In this document: piece after piece, positions 32,073-41,331 of the stretch | Layout of the letters: every line of letters starts with the position of its first letter | Numbering within the stretch: the stretch's first letter is position 1 | DNA from: Neisseria lactamica NS19 | GTDB taxonomy: Bacteria > Pseudomonadota > Gammaproteobacteria > Burkholderiales > Neisseriaceae | Length of the DNA: 64,000 nt | Assembly: GCA_000193795.2 (NCBI GenBank) | Contig: AEPI01000040.1 | Span: forward strand, 12,056 to 76,055 | Reading direction: 5' to 3' | The notes under the pieces: model-generated | Database searches by the model: none | The model's input: only the letters and a program-made list of their open reading frames with translations | What the model was told of the DNA's origin: nothing | Made by a program: the position numbers and the translations under genes

Positions 32073-32821
32073 ATTCCCGCGAAAGCGGGAATCTAGACCG
32101 TTCGGTTTTGGTTTTTTTGAGGTTTCGGGTAATTTCTAAATCGTCCTTCCCGTGAAAAACAGAAAATCAAAATACGAAGGTAGGAATGATGGCGGGGGGA
32201 TTTCTGTTTTTTCGATAACGCCATAACTTTGAAATTCGTCATTCCCGCGAAAGCGGGAATCTGGAAACGCAACAGGAATTTATCGGAAATAACTGAAACC
32301 GAACGGACTAGATTCCCGCCTGCGCGGGAATGACGGGAAACGGCGGCGATTTATCGGAAATAACCGAAACCCACTGCCGTCATTCCCACGAAAGTGGGAA
32401 TCTAGGAATGAAAAGCAGCAGGAATTTATCGGAAAGGGCTGAAGTCCAACGAGCCTGGATTCCCGCCTGCGCGGGAATGACGGTTTGGAAGTTGCCCGAA
32501 ATCCAAAAAAAAACCGAAACCGGACGGGATAGACGCTTATAAAAACAGAAAATCAAAAACAGAAATCTAAAATCGCATCATTCCCGCGAAAGCGGGAATC
32601 CGGAAACGCAACGTTAAAGCAATTTATCGGCAATGGCTGGAGCTCAAAAAACCGGATTCCCGCCTGCGCGGGAATGACGGGAAACGGCGGCGATTTATCG
32701 GAAATAACCGAAACCCACCGCCGTCATTCCCACGAAAGTGGGAATCTAGGAATGAAAAGCAGCAGGAATTTATCGGCAATGGCTGAAGCTCAAAAAACCG
32801 GATTCCCGCCTGCGTGGGAAT
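32073..32821. repeat. dRS3/NIME repeat array, nine dRS3 units
   Basis: dRS3 units at 32073-32092, 32241-32260, 32312-32331, 32382-32401, 32459-32478, 32580-32599, 32656-32675, 32726-32745 and 32802-32821. They separate 50-150-base spacer repeats sharing GGAATTTATCGG(A/C)AAT and GAAACGGCGGCGATTTATCG phrases. The segments around 32312-32440 and 32656-32790 are near-duplicates of each other. No gene is seen. Confidence 0.9.
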
Positions 32822-32931
32822 GACGGGATTTTAGGATGAAGATGGCGGGAGCCGGCGGGCTGAAGCCCGCCCTGCGCAACCGCTTTTGCGGGAATAACGA
32901 TATGGGTATTTTCTGTTTTCATCCGCGATAA

Positions 32932-32968
32932 ATGCCGTCTGAAGCCTGTTTGGCGTTTCAGACGGCAT
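32932..32968. terminator. Uptake-sequence inverted pair
   Basis: ATGCCGTCTGAA (32932-32943) and its inverse (32957-32968), at the end of the repeat array. Confidence 0.6.
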
Positions 32969-33003
32969 CGGGCTTTTTGTGCATTTGCCACAAAACGGAT
33001 TGG

Positions 33004-33109
33004 TATAGTGGATTAAATTTAAACCAGTACGGCGTTACCTCGCCTTGCCGTACTATCTGTACTGTCTGCGGCTTCGTCGCCTTGTCCTGATTTTTGTTAA
33101 TCCACTATA
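33004..33109. repeat. Correia repeat-enclosed element, short form, 106 bp
   Basis: TATAGTGGATTAAATTTAAA left end and TTAATCCACTATA right end around the short CREE core; almost identical to the element at 16248-16353. Confidence 0.92.
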
Positions 33110-33156
33110 TTTGCTTGCGGCAAGATGAAAACGGTGCGGGATGTTTTGGGAAACCA

Positions 33157-33185
33157 ATGCCGTCTGAAAGGCGTTCAGACGGCAT
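33157..33185 (-). terminator. Terminator of the Xaa-Pro aminopeptidase gene
   Basis: Uptake-sequence inverted pair (33157-33168, 33174-33185) just after the minus-strand stop. Confidence 0.8.
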
Positions 33186-33202
33186 TGGTCGTACCGTGCC
33201 GT

Positions 33203-34999
33203 TTAACGCGCCAGCGGTTCGGTGCGTTTGATCAGCCACGCTTTTGCCGCGCCTTCGGTCAGCGGCTCGAGGCGGCGGCGGACTTCGGCGTGGTAGCGGT
33301 CAATCCACTCGATTTCACCGTCGGTCATGAGGGCGGTGTCCATCAGGCGTGTATCGATAGGGCAGAGGGTCAGGGTTTCAAAACAGAGGAAGCTGCCGAA
33401 TTCGGTTTCCTGCGGGTCGGCGACGGCTTGGTTGGCGGCGAGGTTCTCAATGCGGATGCCCCATTTTCCCGGTCGGTAGAGTCCGGGTTCGATGGACGTT
33501 ACCATCCCTTTTTTCATAGCGGTTTCGGGCGTGGCGGGGGCGGCGAAGGCGATGCGCTGCGGGCCTTCGTGGACGTTGAGGAAATAGCCTACGCCGTGGC
33601 CGGTGCCATGACCGTAGTCGCATTGCGCCTGCCACAGGGGTTTGCGGCAAATCGCGTCTATCAGCGGCGAGGGGATGTTTTCGGGGAACACGGCTTCGGC
33701 AAGCGCGATATGGGCTTTGAGGACGAGCGTGTTGTCGCGTTTTTGTTCTGCTGTGGGCGTGCCGACGGGGACGACGCGGGTGATGTCGGTCGTGCCGCCT
33801 TTGTATTGCGCGCCGGAGTCGATGAGCAGGAGTCCGTCGCCGCTGATGGTGCTGTGGCTTTCGGGCGTTGCGCTGTAATGCGGCAGTGCGCCGTTGGCGT
33901 TGAAGCCTGCGATGGTGTCGAAACTCAATGAAATGAAGCCCGGGCGTGCGCTACGGTGGCGATAAAGCATCGTATCTACGTCGATTTCGGTCAGGCTGCC
34001 GCCGTTGTCGATGATGTCTTCAAACTCGGCGAAGAAGCCGCACAACGCCGCGCCGTCGTGTTCCATCGCTTCGCGGATGTGGGCGATGTCGGTTTCGGAT
34101 TTGACGGATTTGAACAGCGTGGACGGGTTGATGCCTTCAATCAGGCGCACGCTTTCGGGCAGGCGCACGAGCGTGCTGACGGCGGTTTTGTTCGGCTCGA
34201 TGAGCAGCGTGCCGCCGATTTGCGCGAGTTTGCCGGCAACTTGGGAGTAAGGTTCGATTGTGATGCCGGCGGTTTGCAGCGCGGCGGCGGCTTCGGCGTT
34301 CAGACGGCATTGATCGGTAAACAGGACGGCGTTGTCTTTGCCGATAAGCAGGAAGGACACGAACACAGGGTTGAAAGGCACGTCGCTGCCGCGCAGGTTG
34401 GTCAGCCAGGCGATGTCGTCAAGCGAGGAAACCAAGTGGTAATCCGCGCCTTTTTCCGCCATAACGGCGCGCACGCGGGTGAGTTTTTCAGCGGCGGTTT
34501 CGGAAACATAGTCGGGGTCGTGGATGAATACCGTTTCGGCGGGAATAGCGGGGCGGCTGCTCCATACGCGGTCAAGCAGGTCGTCGGGGTGTTCGATGCG
34601 GATGTTTTTGGCGGCTAGGGATTGCGCCAAAGTGCGTTTGCCGGTGAGCGACACCATATCGGAAGGGATGCCGACGACGGCGTTTTCGGGCAGGTTTGCC
34701 GCCAGCCATTCGTTGTACGGCGGAACTTGCCCGCTTTTTTGCAAGACGATGCCGCTGCCGGAAAGCTGTTTCTCCGCCTGCTCCCAATAGCGGCTGTCCA
34801 CCCACACGCCCGCTTCTTCGGCGGTAACGACGAACGTGCCGACCGAGCCGGTAAAGCCCGATAATTCGCGCCGCGCCTGCCAATGCCCGGGCAGGTATTC
34901 GGACAGGTGGGGGTCGGCGGAAGGGATGACGAGTGCGTCCAAGCCTTGCGCCTTCATGGCTTCGCGCAATGCGGACAGGTAATTCGATACGGTATTCAT
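33203..34999 (-). CDS. Xaa-Pro aminopeptidase (M24B), long form
   Basis: Cytoplasmic dimetal peptidase that removes N-terminal residues preceding proline. The 598-residue product is the three-domain type found in eukaryotic APP1 and many bacteria rather than E. coli PepP (about 440). It has two creatinase-N-like domains (ALVIPSADPHLSEYLPGHWQ; the second from about 160) and the catalytic pita-bread domain. Ligands are seen as Asp in LLIDSGAQY and GTTDITRVV, His in GTGHGVGYFLNVHEGP, and Glu in TSIEPGLY and GIRIENL. The start at 34999 is supported by GGAGGAACTGTT directly upstream. Confidence 0.93.
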   Translation of the reverse strand: MNTVSNYLSALREAMKAQGLDALVIPSADPHLSEYLPGHWQARRELSGFTGSVGTFVVTAEEAGVWVDSRYWEQAEKQLSGSGIVLQKSGQVPPYNEWLAANLPENAVVGIPSDMVSLTGKRTLAQSLAAKNIRIEHPDDLLDRVWSSRPAIPAETVFIHDPDYVSETAAEKLTRVRAVMAEKGADYHLVSSLDDIAWLTNLRGSDVPFNPVFVSFLLIGKDNAVLFTDQCRLNAEAAAALQTAGITIEPYSQVAGKLAQIGGTLLIEPNKTAVSTLVRLPESVRLIEGINPSTLFKSVKSETDIAHIREAMEHDGAALCGFFAEFEDIIDNGGSLTEIDVDTMLYRHRSARPGFISLSFDTIAGFNANGALPHYSATPESHSTISGDGLLLIDSGAQYKGGTTDITRVVPVGTPTAEQKRDNTLVLKAHIALAEAVFPENIPSPLIDAICRKPLWQAQCDYGHGTGHGVGYFLNVHEGPQRIAFAAPATPETAMKKGMVTSIEPGLYRPGKWGIRIENLAANQAVADPQETEFGSFLCFETLTLCPIDTRLMDTALMTDGEIEWIDRYHAEVRRRLEPLTEGAAKAWLIKRTEPLAR

Positions 35000-35318
35000 A
35001 ACAGTTCCTCCAATCGGGTTTCGCGGTTTCAGACGGCATAGCGCATTGGGAATGCCGTCCGAAAGAACGCCACATCTTATCAAATCGCCTGCCGGCTGCA
35101 AAACGCGTTCAGGGGTTTGAAAGTATATTTTGTACGATAAAAAGCGATGCAAGACTATTTGTTGTAAACTTTCAGGCATAAAATGCCGTGTTGCATATTT
35201 TTCTGAAAGTAATTGGGAAAAATCAGGAATATTAGGGTGTAAAGTTTCAATAAGCAGGTTTGGCGTGTATTTAGATTACGTTAAAATACGCATTTTTATT
35301 CAGCCATACGGAAACATT
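35000..35318. other. Divergent intergenic region, peptidase / NRAMP-like gene
   Basis: 319 bases, A+T-rich from 35120 on. It contains a single uptake core variant (GCCGTCCGAA, about 35054) and short T/A runs. No operator or small gene can be argued with confidence. Confidence 0.4.
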
Positions 35319-36572
35319 ATGTCCGAACAACATATTTCGACTTGGAAAAGTAAAATCAATGCATTGGGGCCGGGGATTATGATGGCTTCGGCGGCAGTCG
35401 GCGGTTCGCACCTGATTGCCTCCACACAGGCAGGTGCGCTTTACGGCTGGCAGCTTGCGTTGATTATCGTCCTGACCAACCTCTTCAAATATCCGTTTTT
35501 CCGCTTCAGCGCGCATTACACGCTGGATACGGGCAAGAGCCTGATTGAAGGCTATGCCGAGAAAAGCCGCATCTACCTGTGGGTCTTTTTGATTTTGTGT
35601 ATTGCTGCCGCGACGATTAACGCGGGTGCGGTCGCCATTGTAACCGCCGCCATCGTCAAAATGGCGATTCCCTCACTGACACCGGGTATCGGCGCAATCT
35701 CCGCGCTGATTATGGCATCCTGCCTGATTATCCTGGCGAGCGGACGCTACAAGGCTTTGGACAATGTTTCCAAAATCATCATCGTCAGCCTGACGGTTGC
35801 CACGGTTGCCGCCGTCGGTATCGCCATGTCGCGCGGTATGCAGATGAAACCCGATTTTATCGAGCCGACACCGTGGACGCTTGCCGGTTTGGGCTTCCTG
35901 ATCGCGCTGATGGGCTGGATGCCCGCGCCGATTGAAATTTCCGCCATCAATTCTTTGTGGGTTACGGAGAAACAGCGTCTCCAACCTTCCTCTTATCATG
36001 ACGGGATTTTTGATTTCAACGTCGGTTACATCACCAGTGCCGTGCTTGCCGTCGTCTTCCTTGCCTTGGGCGCGTACGTGCAATACGGCAACGGCGAAGC
36101 AGTGCAGATGGCGGGCGGCAAATATGTCGGACAATTGATCAATATGTATGCGGTAACCATCGGCGACTGGTCGCGTCCGCTGGTGGCGTTTATCGCGTTT
36201 GCCTGTATGTACGGTACGACGATTACCGTTGTGGACGGTTATGCGCGCGCCATTGCAGAACCTGTGCGTCTGCTGCGCGGCAGTGAGAAAACCGGCAACG
36301 CCGAACTCTTTGCCTGGAATATTTGGGTTGCAGGCAGCGGTTTGGCAGTGATTTTCTGGTTTGACAGCGCAATGGCGGAACTGCTCAAATTTGCGATGAT
36401 TACCGCTTTTGTGTCCGCCCCCGTGTTCGCATGGCTCAACTACCGCCTGGTCAGAGGAGACAAACGGCACAAGCTTACCGCCGGTATGAATTTTCTTGCC
36501 ATTGTCGGCTTGCTCTACCTGACCGGATTTGCCGTTTTGTTCCTGTTGAACCTTAGCGGACTTTTGGCATAG
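35319..36572 (+). CDS. NRAMP-family-related membrane transporter
   Basis: The 417-residue, eleven-span product belongs to the NRAMP superfamily. Helix 1 reads ALGPGIMMASAAVGGSHLIA and helix 6 ALMGWMPAPIEISAINSLW. Canonical Mn/Fe transporters have DPGN in helix 1 and MPHN in helix 6; here these are VGGS and MPAP, so the metal-binding aspartate and asparagine are replaced. A divalent manganese role is therefore doubtful. The start at 35319 was preferred because the frame upstream is low-complexity; a short AGCCATACGGAAAC leader precedes it. Confidence 0.85.
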   Translation: MSEQHISTWKSKINALGPGIMMASAAVGGSHLIASTQAGALYGWQLALIIVLTNLFKYPFFRFSAHYTLDTGKSLIEGYAEKSRIYLWVFLILCIAAATINAGAVAIVTAAIVKMAIPSLTPGIGAISALIMASCLIILASGRYKALDNVSKIIIVSLTVATVAAVGIAMSRGMQMKPDFIEPTPWTLAGLGFLIALMGWMPAPIEISAINSLWVTEKQRLQPSSYHDGIFDFNVGYITSAVLAVVFLALGAYVQYGNGEAVQMAGGKYVGQLINMYAVTIGDWSRPLVAFIAFACMYGTTITVVDGYARAIAEPVRLLRGSEKTGNAELFAWNIWVAGSGLAVIFWFDSAMAELLKFAMITAFVSAPVFAWLNYRLVRGDKRHKLTAGMNFLAIVGLLYLTGFAVLFLLNLSGLLA

Positions 36573-36586
36573 GTTTCAAAATCTGA

Positions 36587-36615
36587 ATGCCGTCTGTAAT
36601 ATTTTCAGACGGCAT
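36587..36615 (+). terminator. Uptake-sequence terminator after the NRAMP-like gene
   Basis: ATGCCGTCTGTA (one change from the uptake consensus) at 36587-36598 and TTCAGACGGCAT at 36604-36615. Confidence 0.7.
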
Positions 36616-36678
36616 TGCCCTTTCCTAGAAAAAAACACCGACATCGCGTAAAATATGCGCAAATTTTGTGATTCAATC

Positions 36679-36690
36679 AGGTCGTCTGAA
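36679..36690 (+). repeat. Variant uptake sequence upstream of lysS
   Basis: AGGTCGTCTGAA, the dialect described for N. mucosa-type species, 37 bases before the lysS start and unpaired. Confidence 0.6.
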
Positions 36691-36726
36691 ACAGATTGCG
36701 CCTGATTTATTTTTTCGGAAAATACC

Positions 36727-38238
36727 ATGAGCGAACAAAACCATCCGCAAATCGAGCCGCAGTTGGACGAAAACCAAATTATCGCCCTGCGCCGCGAAAA
36801 ACTGCACAACATCCGCAAAGAACGCAACGCCTACCCTAACGATTTCAAACGCGACAGCTTTGCCGCCGATTTGCACGCCCAATACGGCGAAATCGGCAAA
36901 GAAGAACTCGACCCGCAGGCCGTTCCCGTCAAGATTGCCGGCCGCATGATGCTCAAGCGTCAAATGGGCAAGGCGAGCTTTGCCACCATCCAAGACGTTA
37001 CCGGCCAAATCCAGCTTTATCTGAACAACAAAGGTGTGAGTCAGGAAGTTTTGGACGATTTCAACCATTGGGACTTGGGCGACATCGTCGGCGCGGAAGG
37101 TACTTTGTTCAAAACCAACCACGGCGAACTGACCGTGCGCGTGTCCGACATCCGCCTGCTGTCCAAATCCCTGCGCCCGCTGCCCGACAAACACAAAGGC
37201 TTGAGCGATCAGGAAACCAAATACCGTCAACGCTACGTCGATTTGATTGCCAACGAAGAATCACGCAATACGTTTATCAAACGCAGCCAAATCATCCAAT
37301 CCGTGCGTAATTTCATGGTGGGCGAGCATTATCTCGAAGTCGAAACCCCGATGATGCACCCGATTCCCGGCGGCGCGACGGCGAAACCATTCGTTACCCA
37401 CCACAATGCCTTAGATATTCCGCTTTATCTGCGTATCGCGCCCGAGCTGTATCTGAAACGCTTGGTTGTCGGCGGTTTGGAACGCGTGTTTGAAATTAAC
37501 CGCAGCTTCCGCAACGAAGGTATGTCCGTGCGCCACAACCCCGAATTTACGATGATCGAATTTTACGAAGCCTTCTCCGACTACGAACGCATGATGCAAA
37601 TAGCGGAAGACATCATCCGCAACGCTTCCCGCGCGGTAAACGGTACGGCAAACATCACTTACAACGGCAAAGAAGTCGATTTGGAAAGCCCGTTCGAGCG
37701 TCTGACCATTCTCGGTGCCATCAAAAAATACAATCCGCACTACACCGACGAGCAGTTGAACGATGAAGAATGGCTGAAAAAAGAAATCGTCAAACACGGC
37801 GAAAGCCTGCCTCCGTCTTCGGGCATCGGCAGCCTGCAACTTGCCCTGTTTGAAGGTTGCGCCGAGGGCAAACTGTGGAATCCGACCTTCATCGTCGATT
37901 ACCCGGTTGAAGTGTCGCCGTTGGCACGCGCATCCGACAGCAAACCGGGCTTGACCGAACGCTTCGAGCTTTTCGTTGTCGGCCGCGAGCTGGCAAACGG
38001 CTACTCTGAGTTGAACGATCCGGAAGACCAAGCCGAACGCTTTAAAGCGCAAGTGGCGCAAAAAGATGCGGGCGACGACGAAGCGATGCACTACGATGCC
38101 GACTATATCCGCGCGATGGAGTTCGGCCTGCCGCCGACCGGCGGTTGCGGTATCGGCATCGACCGGCTGGTGATGCTGCTGACCGATTCGCAAACCATCC
38201 GCGACGTGATTCTGTTCCCGCAGATGCGTCCCGAGTAA
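36727..38238 (+). CDS. lysS: Lysine-tRNA ligase, class II
   Basis: Charges tRNA-Lys. The 503-residue class IIb enzyme has an N-terminal OB-fold (VKIAGRMMLKRQMGKASFAT), motif 1 around FMVGEHYLEVETPMM, motif 2 FEINRSFRNEGMSVRHNPEFTM, and motif 3 GLPPTGGCGIGIDRLVMLLT. All catalytic elements are intact and the length is standard. It is a single-gene unit with terminator. Confidence 0.97.
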   Translation: MSEQNHPQIEPQLDENQIIALRREKLHNIRKERNAYPNDFKRDSFAADLHAQYGEIGKEELDPQAVPVKIAGRMMLKRQMGKASFATIQDVTGQIQLYLNNKGVSQEVLDDFNHWDLGDIVGAEGTLFKTNHGELTVRVSDIRLLSKSLRPLPDKHKGLSDQETKYRQRYVDLIANEESRNTFIKRSQIIQSVRNFMVGEHYLEVETPMMHPIPGGATAKPFVTHHNALDIPLYLRIAPELYLKRLVVGGLERVFEINRSFRNEGMSVRHNPEFTMIEFYEAFSDYERMMQIAEDIIRNASRAVNGTANITYNGKEVDLESPFERLTILGAIKKYNPHYTDEQLNDEEWLKKEIVKHGESLPPSSGIGSLQLALFEGCAEGKLWNPTFIVDYPVEVSPLARASDSKPGLTERFELFVVGRELANGYSELNDPEDQAERFKAQVAQKDAGDDEAMHYDADYIRAMEFGLPPTGGCGIGIDRLVMLLTDSQTIRDVILFPQMRPE

Positions 38239-38268
38239 ACAGATTGAAACCCACTTAAACCAAAACAA

Positions 38269-38305
38269 ATGCCGTCTGAAAGCAGAAAAGCCATTCAGAC
38301 GGCAT
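38269..38305. terminator. Bidirectional uptake-sequence terminator
   Basis: ATGCCGTCTGAA (38269-38280) and its inverse (38294-38305) with T-rich tail, between convergent lysS and the FAD-oxidoreductase gene. Confidence 0.85.
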
Positions 38306-38324
38306 TTTGTATGGCGGTGCGGAT

Positions 38325-39563
38325 TTATTCGGTTTCCAACTGACCGATCCATTCTGACAAGGCGGACAGGCGTTGTTCGGATTTTGCCACGAACGGGTTT
38401 TCGGTATCCCACGCGTAGCCTGCCAAAATCGAAGAAATCATACGGCTGATTTCGGGGCTGCGGCCGGGCGCGTAAATAACATTTTGAAAACGGAAATCAT
38501 ACCAGCCGTCCACATAGGTGCGGAATGTGTTCACGCCCGTCATCAAGGGTTCGGCAAATTCGGTTTGCCAATCGGCGGCTTCGCCTTTGAGTTGTTTTGC
38601 CAGCAGATCGGCGGCAAGTTTGGCGGAGTGCAGGGCGATGGTTACGCCCGACGAGAACACGGGATCGAGGAACTCGGCGGCATTGCCCAACAGCGCGAAA
38701 TGCCTGCCGTGCAGCGATTTGACGTTGGCGGAATAGCCTCGGATGGAGCGGAACGGAAAATCGTTTTCCCAAACGGCTTTATCCAAAATTTCTTTCAGCA
38801 TCGGGCATTCGTAAACAAATTTCTTCAATACCGTTTCCGGTTCGCCCGCGAGCGTATCAGGCGTGCCGACCACGCCGATGGAACAGCGGTTGTCACCGAA
38901 TGGAATCAGCCAAATCCACACGTCGCGGTGTTGCGGATGGGTGGTAATCAGGATTTTGTTGCGGTCGAATTTCGGGTGGGTGATGTTGTCGTCGATGTGC
39001 GTGAAATGCGCTTGGCGCGGCGGCAGGTGCGAGGGCGTTTCCAAATCCAGCAGGCGCGGCAGCACGCGTCCGTAGCCGCTTGCGTCCAAGACGAATTTCG
39101 CGGTCAGTTCATAACTCTCGCCGGTGTCGGTTTCGATGCTCAAACGGGCAAAATCGCCGTTGTTGTCGAACGCGGTTACGCCATGCCCGAAACGCACTTC
39201 AACGCCTTGTTTGGCGGCTTCGCCGATCAGGATTTTGTCGAACACGGCGCGGCGCACTTGATAAACTGTGCCGGGGCCGTCTGAAAATTTATCGGTGAAA
39301 TCAAATTCGGTATAACGGCTGCCCCACGAAAACGCCGCGCCGTTTTTCAACTGAAAGCCGGGTTCGGCGCGGACGGCATCGGCAAATCCGGCTTCTTCCA
39401 GCATTTCCATACAGTGCGGCAGCAGGCTTTCGCCGATGACGAAGCGCGGAAAGTGCTGTTTTTCCAACACGCAGACTTGATAACCTTTTTTGCGGAGCAG
39501 GGCGGATGCGACCGCGCCTGCCGGACCTGCGCCGATTACGGCGACATCGAATTGGGTGGGCAT
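38325..39563 (-). CDS. FAD-dependent oxidoreductase (halogenase / geranylgeranyl-reductase-like)
   Basis: Flavoprotein of the p-hydroxybenzoate hydroxylase/halogenase superfamily, 412 residues. The FAD-binding Rossmann motif is VAVIGAGPAGAVASALLRKKG, followed by the FPRFVIGESLLP signature common to tryptophan-halogenase-like and geranylgeranyl-reductase-like proteins. The ribose-binding segment is HFALLGNAAEFLDPVFSSGV, a variant of the GD motif with Asn for Asp. The halogenase WxWxIP motif appears as VWIWLIPFGD. Substrate is unknown. It stands alone. Confidence 0.85.
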   Translation of the reverse strand: MPTQFDVAVIGAGPAGAVASALLRKKGYQVCVLEKQHFPRFVIGESLLPHCMEMLEEAGFADAVRAEPGFQLKNGAAFSWGSRYTEFDFTDKFSDGPGTVYQVRRAVFDKILIGEAAKQGVEVRFGHGVTAFDNNGDFARLSIETDTGESYELTAKFVLDASGYGRVLPRLLDLETPSHLPPRQAHFTHIDDNITHPKFDRNKILITTHPQHRDVWIWLIPFGDNRCSIGVVGTPDTLAGEPETVLKKFVYECPMLKEILDKAVWENDFPFRSIRGYSANVKSLHGRHFALLGNAAEFLDPVFSSGVTIALHSAKLAADLLAKQLKGEAADWQTEFAEPLMTGVNTFRTYVDGWYDFRFQNVIYAPGRSPEISRMISSILAGYAWDTENPFVAKSEQRLSALSEWIGQLETE

Positions 39564-39694
39564 TGGGAAATCCTGATGGTTTGAGTGGAAAAGGAAATAA
39601 TATTGTACAGGCGGAAAATGCCGTCTGAAACTGTTTGCGGCAGAAATTTATCCGGTTCGGGCGGTTTCTCCAAATGCGTCAGTCCGGTTTGAAA

Positions 39695-39729
39695 AATGCC
39701 GTCTGGAACGGAAACGTCCGGACGGCATT
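39695..39729. terminator. Hairpin after rhlE, imperfect uptake pair
   Basis: AATGCCGTCTGGAACG and its complement (CGTCCGGACGGCATT region) form a stem just beyond the rhlE stop on the minus strand. Confidence 0.6.
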
Positions 39730-39744
39730 CGGTTTTCAGGCGGT

Positions 39745-41118
39745 TTATTTTACGCCGTAACGGGGTTGGAGCAGGGCGCAGGCCGGGTGTTCCCGGCGGC
39801 TGCGGCGGCTGCGTCCGGCGATTTTGCCGCAAGCCGCACCCGCATCGTTTGCCGTGGTTTCCGGCCGGGTGTTTTTTTCGCGCTGCGCTTTGGCGGATTC
39901 GTAGCGGTTGCGCTGTTTCGGCTCGTTTGTGCCGGTTTTTTCCGGTTTTGCGCCGCCCTGTTCCCACCATTGCGGCTCGAAGCCTTCGATGCGCTCGATG
40001 AGCAGCTTGTTGCCGGTCAGCTCTTTAATGGATTCAAACATTTTCTGTTCGGATTCGTCCATCAGGGAAATCGCCACGCCGTCCGCGCCGGCACGCCCCG
40101 TGCGCCCGATACGGTGGACGTAGTCTTCGGGCTGGGCGGGCATTTCGTAATTGATGACGAAGGGCAGTTCGGCAATGTCCAGCCCCCGCGCGGCGATGTC
40201 GGTGGCGACGAGGACGCGCAGGCTGCCGTCTTTGAAGGCGTTGAGCGTTTCGAGCCGGCTTTGTTGGGAACGGTCGCCGTGTATCGCCTGTGCAGACAGG
40301 TTGCGGCGCACCAGTTCGCGCGTTACGCGGTCGACGCTTTGTTTGGTTTTGCAGAACACGATGACCTGGTTCATATGCAGATCGACAATCAGCCGTTCGA
40401 GCAGGTTGCGCTTTTGGAAGGTGTCGACGGCGATGATGTGTTGTTCGACGTTGGCGTTGGTGGTGTTTTGCGCGGCGACTTCGACGGTTTCGGGCGCGTT
40501 CATGAAGTCTTGCGCCAGTTTGCGTATCGGTGCGGAGAAGGTGGCGGAAAAGAGCAGGGTTTGGCGTTGGCGGGGCAGCATCTGCATGATTTTGCGGATG
40601 TCGTCGATAAAACCCATATCCAGCATACGGTCGGCTTCGTCCAAGACGACGATTTCGACTTTGTTCAAATGGATGTTTTTTTGTTTCACGTGGTCGAGCA
40701 GCCGTCCGACGGTGGCGACGACGATTTCGCAGCCGGCGCGCAAATCGGCGGTCTGTTTGTCCATATTCATGCCGCCGAACAAGACGGTATGGCGCAGCGG
40801 CAGGTTTCGGATGTAGCCTTGTACGTTTTGGTCGATTTGGTCGGCAAGTTCGCGCGTGGGGGTGAGGACGAGCATACGCACGGGGTGCATCGCGGGCGAG
40901 GTGCTGGCGGTGGCGTAACGTTTGAGGCGTTCGAGCGAGGGCAGCATAAAGGCGGCGGTTTTGCCCGTGCCGGTTTGGGCGGCGGCAAGCAGGTCGTGTC
41001 CGGCGAGTGCTTTGGGAATGGCCGCAGCCTGAATGGGGGTCGGGGTTTCATAGCCTTGAAGCGCGAGTGCGGAAACCAGTTCCGTACCCAGGCCTAAAGA
41101 GGAAAATGGGTTGCTCAT
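39745..41118 (-). CDS. rhlE: DEAD-box RNA helicase RhlE
   Basis: ATP-dependent RNA helicase linked to ribosome maturation and mRNA turnover. The 457-residue product opens with the Q-motif (LALQGYETPTPIQAAAIP), motif I AAQTGTGKTAAF, Ia PTRELADQI, II VLDEADRMLDMGF, III SATFS, IV VIVFCKTK, V TDIAARGLDI and VI HRIGRTGRAG. The C-terminal ~80 residues are basic and low-complexity (RNRYESAKAQREKNTRPE), as in RhlE proteins that bind RNA through tails. Confidence 0.93.
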   Translation of the reverse strand: MSNPFSSLGLGTELVSALALQGYETPTPIQAAAIPKALAGHDLLAAAQTGTGKTAAFMLPSLERLKRYATASTSPAMHPVRMLVLTPTRELADQIDQNVQGYIRNLPLRHTVLFGGMNMDKQTADLRAGCEIVVATVGRLLDHVKQKNIHLNKVEIVVLDEADRMLDMGFIDDIRKIMQMLPRQRQTLLFSATFSAPIRKLAQDFMNAPETVEVAAQNTTNANVEQHIIAVDTFQKRNLLERLIVDLHMNQVIVFCKTKQSVDRVTRELVRRNLSAQAIHGDRSQQSRLETLNAFKDGSLRVLVATDIAARGLDIAELPFVINYEMPAQPEDYVHRIGRTGRAGADGVAISLMDESEQKMFESIKELTGNKLLIERIEGFEPQWWEQGGAKPEKTGTNEPKQRNRYESAKAQREKNTRPETTANDAGAACGKIAGRSRRSRREHPACALLQPRYGVK

Positions 41119-41331
41119 AATTGTAGTCTTTCTTTCAGACCTTATGCCGTCTGAAGCGGGAAACCGATAGGACGGGGAAATAAACTGCCCGCCTGTGAAC
41201 GGCGGGGACGGGAATCTGTGTGCGGATTATGCCATAAAACGACACTTGCCCCAATCGCGGGCGCAGGCAGAGATTGGAAATTTTGCTTAAAAAATGTACA
41301 ATGGCGCACTTTTTTGAAACGCGGGTCCATT

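Noticed and set aside
32073..32821. The regularly spaced repeats as a CRISPR array
   Set aside because: Units are 20-base dRS3 palindromes in both variants, spacing is uneven (about 50-150 bases) and spacers are themselves repeated; no cas genes are nearby.
33125..33931. 268-codon open frame on the plus strand across the Xaa-Pro aminopeptidase
   Set aside because: Runs antisense through the catalytic domain, whose metal ligands all lie on the minus strand.
39766..41097. 443-codon open frame on the plus strand opposite rhlE
   Set aside because: All helicase motifs are on the minus strand; the plus frame is a Gly/Val/Asp-rich shadow.
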